Shown here: piece by piece, positions 6,803-10,855 of the stretch
How positions within the stretch are numbered: position 1 is the stretch's first letter
Layout: each line of letters opens with the position of its first letter
Origin: Pseudonocardiaceae bacterium
Lineage (GTDB): Bacteria > Actinomycetota > Actinomycetes > Mycobacteriales > Pseudonocardiaceae
Reading direction: 5' to 3'
DNA: 10,855 nt
Assembly (NCBI GenBank): GCA_025937115.1
Contig: JAICSB010000068.1
Location: 1-10,855, forward strand
The notes under the pieces: model-generated
Seen by the model: only the letters and a program-made list of their open reading frames with translations
What the model was told of the DNA's origin: nothing
Databases searched by the model: none
Made by a program: the position numbers and the translations under genes

Positions 6803-6947
6803 CATCGGCCTCGATCACTGTCGGGATCAAGCTCATGAGCTGGTTGATGATGTGCTCAGTGGTGATCGGTGGTTTGGAACCGGCTGACTGTCGGGAGTCG
6901 TCGGGGGCCTGCTCAACCGACAGCCAGCCGGAATCTTGGGGGTTCAC
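6786..6947 (-). CDS. 53-residue hypothetical protein (second gene of minus micro-operon)
   Basis: GTG 6947 shares GTGA with the stop of the preceding gene (6944-6946), a textbook coupled start, and the gene ends TAG 6788-6786. The product begins MNPQDSGWLSVEQAPDDSRQ and ends in an amphipathic helix ITTEHIINQLMSLIPTVIEA followed by the acidic tail DDDQPG. It is acidic and small, the kind of protein that often binds a partner. A longer upstream frame (to 7028) is Arg/His-rich and not credible as coding. No family recognised. Confidence 0.55.
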   Translation of the reverse strand: MNPQDSGWLSVEQAPDDSRQSAGSKPPITTEHIINQLMSLIPTVIEADDDQPG

Positions 6948-7183
6948 GACGCACACACCCGGCACCGACGCCGGCCGGGGTCGGTGAGGCTCGCTGCGAC
7001 GATGCGCATGCCGCACAGCGCTCGACACCAGCCCACCTTCGATGCGGCCATCAGCTCATCGGTGGTGACGCGGTGCATAACCTTTGTGCTTCCGTCGACG
7101 AGTTCGACGCTGGGAGGCGGCGCCGGAAGGATCGGCCCACGGCGTGATCGCCAGCGCCGTCCTTCCCGGCGATGGCTCGTCAT
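6944..7183 (-). CDS. 79-residue Cys-rich small protein (first gene of minus micro-operon)
   Basis: ATG 7183 with GGGAG at 7195-7191 (good spacing) to TGA 6946-6944. The first 25 residues are Arg/Pro-rich and may be disordered or DNA-contacting. From residue 26 comes a folded-looking part, VELVDGSTKVMHRVTTDELM and AASKVGWCRALCGMRIVAAS, ending RRRCRVCAS. The pairs C53/C57 and C74/C77 could bind one zinc ion. A shorter product from ATG 7078 (M36) is possible. The gene is divergent from the XRE/DUF5753 regulator, with about 200 bp between the starts, and leads a coupled three-gene unit. Confidence 0.6.
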   Translation of the reverse strand: MTSHRREGRRWRSRRGPILPAPPPSVELVDGSTKVMHRVTTDELMAASKVGWCRALCGMRIVAASLTDPGRRRCRVCAS

Positions 7184-7325
7184 CTCGCATCTCCCGACAC
7201 AGTGAAGGCGCCCGTCCTGGGCAAAGCTCGGGCGAGCGATCACTCAGGACGGACTTGCCGATGTCGCGGGCACCGAAGCGCCGACGGCACCGACCCCGAG
7301 GAACGCTACTGGAGGAAATGTCGCG

Positions 7326-7331
7326 TTGACA
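7326..7331 (+). promoter_or_regulatory. Consensus -35 hexamer upstream of the XRE gene
   Basis: A perfect TTGACA lies 50 bases before the ATG at 7381. No good -10 is seen at 16-18 bp spacing (ATGTGC or GAATGT only), which would fit an activator-dependent or autoregulated promoter. The 7184-7380 interval is otherwise without a gene I can support. Confidence 0.3.
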
Positions 7332-7380
7332 TGGCCCTAATCGAGTGAATGTGCAGACACGCAGAGCGTGACAGGACACA

Positions 7381-8244
7381 ATGAGCCGCGTGAGCGACAG
7401 CCCCGGACCAACGGTTCGCCGCCGACAACTCGGACTTGAGTTGCGACGGCTACGTGAGGCTGCCGGAAAGACGCCGAAGGAAGCGGCCGAGTGGCTGGAG
7501 ATTGCGCCGTCGACTCTGTCCAAGATCGAGCTGGGCCGGCAAGCGATCAAGGGCACGCATGTCCGGTTGCTGACCCAGCTCTACGACATCGGAGCCCCTG
7601 AGGCAGACACGTTGCTGCGCTTGGCACGCGAGGCGAACCAGCGTGGCTGGTGGGCAGCGTACGGCGACACGGTGCCCGATTACGTGCGGACCTACCTCGG
7701 GCTAGAGGAGGACGCCGAGGAGATATGGGCGTATGAGAGCGGCCTGGTACTCGGGCTGTTGCAAACGCCCGCCTATGCCGAGGCGATCACAGCCGCGGCG
7801 TACCCCAATGCTGCCCACGAGGACCTCGCCCGGCTCGTGGAGGTCCGCACAGCGCGTCAACAGCGACTTTTTGCCGCTCAGTCACCGGCTCTGCGTGTCG
7901 TCCTCGACGAGGCCGTGTTACGTCGCATTGTCGGCGGACCGAAGGCGATGCAAGAGCAACTTGAGCACATCGCCGAGGTTGCCCAGTCGCCGCACGTCAG
8001 CGTCACCGTCCTGCCCTTTGACGGCGGGGCGCACCCGTCCATCGGCTCGGCCTTCACGCTGTTGCGCTTCGCTGACGTGGAGAGCATGAACTTCGTCTAC
8101 CTCGAACATCACCTGGGCGCGCTCTACCTTGAACGGCCCGCTGACATCACGCGGTACACCGCCATCTTCGAGCAGCTTGTGGTGAGCGCGCTTGCACCTG
8201 ACGAATCCCTGCGGCTGATGACTACGCTGGCAGCGGAGCTATAG
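7381..8244 (+). CDS. XRE-family regulator with DUF5753 (Scr1/WhiJ-like)
   Basis: A 287-residue DNA-binding protein. Residues 17-70 form the HTH (LGLELRRLREAAGKTPKEAA then APSTLSKIELGR). From about 105 to the end is the DUF5753 domain, with its hallmark EIWAYESGLVLGLLQTPAYA (114-133). ATG 7381 is preceded by AGGA. Known biology: such regulators occur in large paralogous sets in actinomycetes next to DUF397 proteins (whiJ and Scr1-type loci), influence development and antibiotic production, and have been discussed as toxin-antitoxin-like. Here the DUF397 partner follows by 29 bp on the same strand, and a three-gene micro-operon is divergent. Autoregulation of the shared intergenic region is likely but inferred. 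Confidence 0.93.
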   Translation: MSRVSDSPGPTVRRRQLGLELRRLREAAGKTPKEAAEWLEIAPSTLSKIELGRQAIKGTHVRLLTQLYDIGAPEADTLLRLAREANQRGWWAAYGDTVPDYVRTYLGLEEDAEEIWAYESGLVLGLLQTPAYAEAITAAAYPNAAHEDLARLVEVRTARQQRLFAAQSPALRVVLDEAVLRRIVGGPKAMQEQLEHIAEVAQSPHVSVTVLPFDGGAHPSIGSAFTLLRFADVESMNFVYLEHHLGALYLERPADITRYTAIFEQLVVSALAPDESLRLMTTLAAEL

Positions 8245-8273
8245 GGCGAGCGATTCACATCGGAAGTGACACC

Positions 8274-8468
8274 ATGGATCTTCACCGCGCCGTGTGGCGC
8301 AAGAGCAGTTACAGCAACGGGACCGGGGGGGCCTGCGTAGAGGTCGCCACCATCGACGATGGTCGTGCAGTGCGTGACAGCAAGAGCCCCGGCGGGCCGG
8401 CGTTGCAGGTGCCGGTCGCGGAGTGGTCAGCGTTTACAACTGCGGTCTGCGACGACGACTTCGACTGA
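8274..8468 (+). CDS. DUF397 domain protein
   Basis: A 64-residue small protein with the full DUF397 pattern: WRKSSYSNGTGGACVEVA (8-25), AVRDSKSPGGPAL (32-44) and a closing VPVAEWSAFTTAV (46-58). ATG 8274 has GGAAG seven bases upstream. Partner of the XRE/DUF5753 regulator upstream; by analogy with whiJ and Scr1-type loci, the two probably interact and modulate each other's activity. The tail CDDDFD is acidic. No truncation is seen. Confidence 0.93.
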   Translation: MDLHRAVWRKSSYSNGTGGACVEVATIDDGRAVRDSKSPGGPALQVPVAEWSAFTTAVCDDDFD

Positions 8469-8500
8469 CCCTACGTCCCGGTTCTCAAGGGGGGTTGGCT

Positions 8501-8520
8501 GGTAGGGTTACACCCGTACC
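8501..8520 (+). terminator. Candidate terminator hairpin after DUF397
   Basis: GGTAGGG (8501-8507) pairs with CCC-TACC (8513-8520, one bulged G), 33 bases past the stop. No U-tract follows, which is common in high-GC actinobacteria. Moderate support only. Confidence 0.33.
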
Positions 8521-8618
8521 ACCCACCGGTCAACCAGGCCGGTCACTGCTCGACCGACACGGCGGCCCCGAGGAGAAGGAGAACTCTCCAACGGGACCAA
8601 CCGCGTCGGAACTCCCGG

Positions 8619-8798
8619 TTAGCCGTCTCGCCGTGTCCACTGGATCGAAGCGGCCTTCCGGACACCGAGCACCACACCCGTGGCGATCCCTGCTGCGGGC
8701 TGTGGTGCTCCTACCGCCTGCCAACTCGACAGAGATACGAGCGCAACCTCGCAAAGGTTGTTGATGATCGTCCGGGCAACCCCTGGGTCTTTTTCCAC
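8619..8798 (-). CDS. 59-residue hypothetical protein with structured leader
   Basis: GTG 8798 is preceded by AGAGAGGAG at a workable distance, and the stop is TAA 8621-8619. The product begins MEKDPGVARTIINNLCEVAL and continues VSLSSWQAVGAPQPAAGIAT, then GVVLGVRKAASIQWTRRDG. It is mildly hydrophobic with a basic end, perhaps membrane-associated. An overlapping minus frame (8711-8959) competes, and I cannot exclude that one gene was split by a frameshift around 8795. A 10-bp perfect inverted repeat (8667-8676/8701-8710), extended by 4 bp past a bulge, lies inside the gene. No family recognised. Confidence 0.38.
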   Translation of the reverse strand: MEKDPGVARTIINNLCEVALVSLSSWQAVGAPQPAAGIATGVVLGVRKAASIQWTRRDG

Positions 8799-8809
8799 CC
8801 CGAGGTCTC

Positions 8810-8919
8810 CTCTCTCATAGGGGTTTCCTTGGGGCCCCAAGCTGCGGACGACCCTGTGAGAGAGATGTTGTGCTTCACTGCGGCCAAGCCGCCTGTCGGG
8901 ATGGTGGCTCCATCTCTCT
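8810..8919 (-). promoter_or_regulatory. Nested inverted repeats with alternative pairing; attenuator-like leader
   Basis: In minus-strand RNA order there are three mutually related segments: AGAGAGATG (8919-8911), CATCTCTCTCACAGGG (8867-8852) and CCCTATGAGAGAG (8822-8810). Segment 2 can pair with segment 1 (9 bp) or with segment 3 (12 of 13 bp). Segment 3 contains part of the purine-rich ribosome-binding site of the ORF starting at 8798. Between 2 and 3 is a 14-bp perfect palindrome CTTGGGGCCCCAAG (8828-8841), and between 1 and 2 a short hairpin GCGGCTTGGCCGC. Segment 1 includes an ATG opening a 12-codon frame, MEPPSRQAAWPQ, that stops at 8875, before segment 2. The geometry resembles translational attenuators. 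The repeats are seen; the regulatory role is inferred. Confidence 0.45.
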
Positions 8920-9028
8920 GGGGCTCGGCTGGAATCACGATACACAGCCCTCGTGTCATCCTGCGCGCACTCCACGGCCAGACCCGTCCGCGCGATCACG
9001 TCCGGTTAGCAGCGTTACGCGCAGCTAC

Positions 9029-9811
9029 TTACGCGAGCGCTTCCAGCACCGTCGCCGCTCGCGTGCTCGCCACGTTCCGTCCCAGGTAGCGGTCTTGCGT
9101 AAGGCTTGTGCGCGTGTGTCCGAGCTGATCGGCGATGTCCCTCGCGCTCAAACCGCCGGCATCGAGGATGTTCGCTGTGGTCTTGCGCAGGGCGTGACTC
9201 GTCGCCCAGCCGAACCCAGCCTCTTCGAGCACCTGTTTGATATCGGTCGTCGTACGTCAGCAAGGCGAGCAGCTGTAGCGCCTGGGGAACGGTGAGCGCC
9301 CGCGGTGCCTTCTTCGGCTTGGTCGAGATGACGCTCGTCTCCCGGCAGAGGTTGGTCAGCAACGCGTCGTGGCGCACCGCTAGACCGAGCACCTGGCCCA
9401 GCACCGTTCGAGTTTGCTTCGCCATCACTGCACCGTGTTTGGCTTCGACGGCTTAGATGCCGGTCGATCAATCCGACAGTGACCTCCCGTATCCGTACGT
9501 TGCCCAGCGCGGGGAGGACGTGTCGATGCAGACGTGCACGGTAGGCGACGATGGTCGTGTGGGAGCGGTCCTTGCGCTGGAAGTCAGCAAACCACGACTC
9601 GGCGACGACGCGAGCTTGTGTCGACTCGCGCTCGATCCCGAAGTGCACGCGCGAGAGCATCGCGGGCCGCACCTTTCGTGCGACCATGGCGCTCGACTTG
9701 GCGAACGCGGCCGTCGTAGTCGCGCACTCTGGTCATGGCTCGGAAGCCGGCGTCGGTCTCTTCGATGCGCATGGCTCCGGCAGTGTCGAGACTCAGTCCC
9801 GGTCGTCCCAT
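9029..9811 (-). pseudogene. Decayed tyrosine-recombinase integrase
   Basis: Site-specific recombinase of an actinomycete integrative element, now inactive. ATG 9811 (or GTG 9817) opens an N-terminal arm-binding-like domain with TRVRDYDGRVRQVERHGRTK. A frame change near 9610-9650 leads to the core-binding domain (VVAESWFADFQRKDRSHTTI, LIDRHL). A further shift at about 9453 (CTAAGCC, about two bases lost) leads to AVEAKHGAVMAKQTRTVLGQ and VLGLAVRHDALLTN. Near 9250 the frame jumps from RALTVPQALQLLALLTYDD directly to QVLEEAGFGWATSHALRKTT, ending QLGHTRTSLTQDRYLG. The HxxR and the GH...Y nucleophile survive, but the stretch with the first catalytic Arg and the Lys hairpin (about 120-140 residues in relatives) is gone. 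Confidence 0.88.
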
Positions 9812-9832
9812 GCCCACAATTTTCCCATAGGA

Positions 9833-9891
9833 AACGACGGACGCTAGGGTCGAACGACGGATATTACCGAGCTCTACAGTAGAGGCCTCTA
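9833..9891. promoter_or_regulatory. Integrase upstream region: direct repeats and palindrome
   Basis: AACGACGGA occurs at 9833-9841 and 9853-9861, a 20-bp period (about two helical turns). A 12-bp perfect palindrome TAGAGGCCTCTA follows at 9880-9891. Lying between the integrase start and the tRNA-like sequence, these could be arm-type integrase sites or operators. No excisionase gene is visible. Confidence 0.35.
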
Positions 9892-9955
9892 TGCAGGTCG
9901 CGGCCACTGTTGCCCGTTATTGACTAGCAACGCCACCCACGGATGAGTAATTGCA

Positions 9956-9989
9956 GTTGTTGGTTCAAGTCCAACTCGGGGAGCAGCCA
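9956..9989 (+). other. tRNA 3'-end-like sequence, candidate attachment site
   Basis: GTTGG-TTCAAGT-CCAAC (9959-9975) is a perfect T-arm: a 5-bp stem and a 7-nt loop starting TTCAA. It is followed by TCGGGGAGCAGCCA, similar to an acceptor strand with CCA. It resembles the end of an actinobacterial tRNA-Asn gene. No D-arm, anticodon arm or matching 5' acceptor strand is found upstream, so this is a fragment and not a tRNA gene. Position beside an integrase gene is what an attL/attR left by integration into a tRNA 3' end looks like. No second copy is seen in the window. Confidence 0.55.
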
Positions 9990-10299
9990 AAACACGAGGG
10001 TCGACTCTCGTAGGAACCGGCCCTGATCGCACGTGGTGGTCATGTGTCGGACTCGTCATCCGGTCTGAAACAGGGGCCCGAGTACGAGAGACGCATGAAA
10101 ACGTTCGACCACGTCAAGGGATCGCACGCGGTCGTGTCATTCGGTGGTCGCCCGCGCGGCGGACCGCTTCACGATCGTGACCGGTAGAACCAGCGTGCGG
10201 TAGTGCGAGGACGGCGCCACGGACGTGCCGGACTGATCCGACGCGCACCGGCGCCGTCGGACGTGGCGCGGCGTCTGCTGAGCGCGCGATGATGAGTTC
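9990..10299. other. Intergenic stretch without a supported gene
   Basis: No frame here is convincing. Minus frames ending at 10137 and 10114 are read through from antisense of the dehydrogenase, and a 30-codon plus ORF at 10095-10187 lacks support. It does hold a 9-bp inverted repeat (GACGGCGCC 10210-10218 with GGCGCCGTC 10250-10258) and a 12-bp palindrome TCACGATCGTGA (10169-10180), possible operator sites for the dehydrogenase. Confidence 0.4.
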
Positions 10300-10855
10300 A
10301 TGTTGGCCTGGCGGGTGCAGCGACCGGGGGCCATGAGTACCCGGCCGCTGGTGTCGGTGCGAGAGTCGGCGCCCCGACGCAGCGGTGACGAGCTGCTGGT
10401 GCGAGTGCTGGCCTGCGGGGTGTGCCGCACCGATTTGCATGTCGCCCAGGGTGACCTACCAGTACATCGGCCGGGTGTCGTCCCGGGCCACGAGGTGGTC
10501 GGTGAGGTCGTCGAGGCGGCCGGCGTGTTCCAGCCTGGGCAGCGGGTGGGTATCGCCTGGTTGCGCGCCACCTGCGGGCAGTGCCGGTACTGCGTTCGCG
10601 GGTCGGAGAATCTCTGCCCGTACTCGGCGTACACCGGGTGGGACGCTGACGGCGGCTACGCCGAGTACGCCACCGTGCCCGCCGACTACGCCTACCCGCT
10701 GCCTGCCGGCTACCCCGATACCGAACTCGCACCGCTGCTGTGCGCGGGCATCATCGGGTGGCGAGCGCTGGCGCGAGCGAACCTGCCGCCAGGAGGCCGG
10801 CTGGCCATCTACGGTTTCGGCGCGAGTGCGCACCTCACCGCCCAGATCGCGCTAG
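10300..10855 (+). CDS. Zinc-dependent alcohol dehydrogenase, AdhA-like (3' end missing)
   Basis: Cytosolic medium-chain dehydrogenase oxidising alcohols or reducing aldehydes with NAD(P). ATG 10300 opens a frame that is still open at the window end (185 codons of an expected 330-350). Catalytic zinc ligands: C42 in [11 protein letters not shown]64 in PGHEVVGEV, and C148 in PLLCAG. Structural zinc: C92, C95, C98 and C106 in [15 protein letters not shown]. The start of the cofactor fold reads [11 protein letters not shown] (170-179), the AdhA variant in which the third Gly is Ala. The N-terminus [14 protein letters not shown] resembles mycobacterial AdhA-type enzymes. The start has a poor ribosome-binding site. 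It looks like chromosomal backbone beyond the candidate attachment site. Confidence 0.92.
   Translation, partial: MLAWRVQRPGAMSTRPLVSVRESAPRRSGDELLVRVLACGVCRTDLHVAQGDLPVHRPGVVPGHEVVGEVVEAAGVFQPGQRVGIAWLRATCGQCRYCVRGSENLCPYSAYTGWDADGGYAEYATVPADYAYPLPAGYPDTELAPLLCAGIIGWRALARANLPPGGRLAIYGFGASAHLTAQIAL

Noticed and set aside
7056..7556. 166-codon minus ORF across the XRE start
   Set aside because: Arg/Ser-rich shadow of the strongly supported XRE gene and of the 79-residue gene.
8711..8959. 82-codon minus ORF starting MTRGLCIVIPAEPQRDGA
   Set aside because: Its second half is Arg/Ser-rich and it competes with the better 8619-8798 frame. Kept only as an alternative or as a possible frameshifted first half.
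9457..9882. Plus-strand ORFs over the integrase region
   Set aside because: They lie antisense to recognisable integrase segments and have shadow composition.
9913..9989. Complete tRNA gene ending at 9989
   Set aside because: No 5' acceptor strand complementary to TCGGGGA, and no D-arm or anticodon arm in the preceding 75 bases.
10020..10080. DosR-type dormancy box upstream of the alcohol dehydrogenase
   Set aside because: GGACTCGTCATCCGG only loosely resembles the consensus; no good palindromic match.
10095..10187. 30-codon plus ORF starting MKTFDHVKGSHAVV
   Set aside because: No ribosome-binding site, very short, and a Gly/Arg/Pro-rich end; not distinguishable from chance.
1..10855. CRISPR array or insertion sequence
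   Set aside because: No regularly spaced direct repeats and no transposase-like frame seen on either strand.

Overview
This is high-GC actinobacterial DNA. Third codon positions are strongly G/C in most genes, GTG starts are common, and the window has the actinomycete-specific XRE/DUF5753 plus DUF397 gene pair. A Pseudonocardiales-type genome (Amycolatopsis or Saccharopolyspora relatives) is my best guess from gene style. It is an inference and not a species call.

Layout, left to right. Positions 1-1194 are the 3' part of an MFS transporter. Positions 1035-1936 hold minus-strand small genes: a DUF-like hypothetical whose frame runs into the MFS tail, and two candidate microproteins with an 86-nt inverted-repeat structure beside them. 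Positions 2012-4167 hold a large HTH/TPR-type regulator that ends tail to tail, with overlap, on a GNAT acetyltransferase. Positions 4275-5107 are a visibly AT-richer insert: a small P-loop kinase-like protein and a possible broken small ORF. Positions 5116-5912 are a minus-strand multipass membrane protein with an HExxH plus NxxExxA signature, followed upstream by the last ~24 codons of a RidA-family gene.

Positions 6080-7183 contain two facing operons of tiny, translationally coupled genes. Three lie on the plus strand, including a Cys/His-rich 59-residue protein. Three lie on the minus strand, including a Cys-rich 79-residue protein and a 100-residue conserved-looking protein. The two operons meet stop to stop at 6497-6502. 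The minus operon is divergent from an XRE/DUF5753 regulator and its DUF397 partner (7381-8468). Most of these small genes are too short for ordinary ORF calling.

Positions 8619-8919 hold a small minus-strand ORF preceded by nested inverted repeats with alternative pairings and a possible 12-codon leader peptide, an attenuator-like arrangement. Positions 9029-9811 are a decayed tyrosine-recombinase integrase with at least two frameshifts and loss of the central catalytic segment. A tRNA T-arm/3'-end-like sequence at about 9956-9989 is a candidate attachment site. After it, ordinary chromosomal content seems to resume with a zinc-dependent alcohol dehydrogenase (10300 to the window end).

Reading of the whole: the middle of the window looks like a fossil integrated element or a mosaic accessory region. 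It kept its regulator/small-protein cassettes and lost a working integrase. The most interesting material is the facing micro-operons next to the XRE/DUF397 pair, the HExxH membrane protein, and the structured leader at 8796-8919. No complete known defence, toxin-antitoxin or biosynthetic system is demonstrated by the sequence alone.
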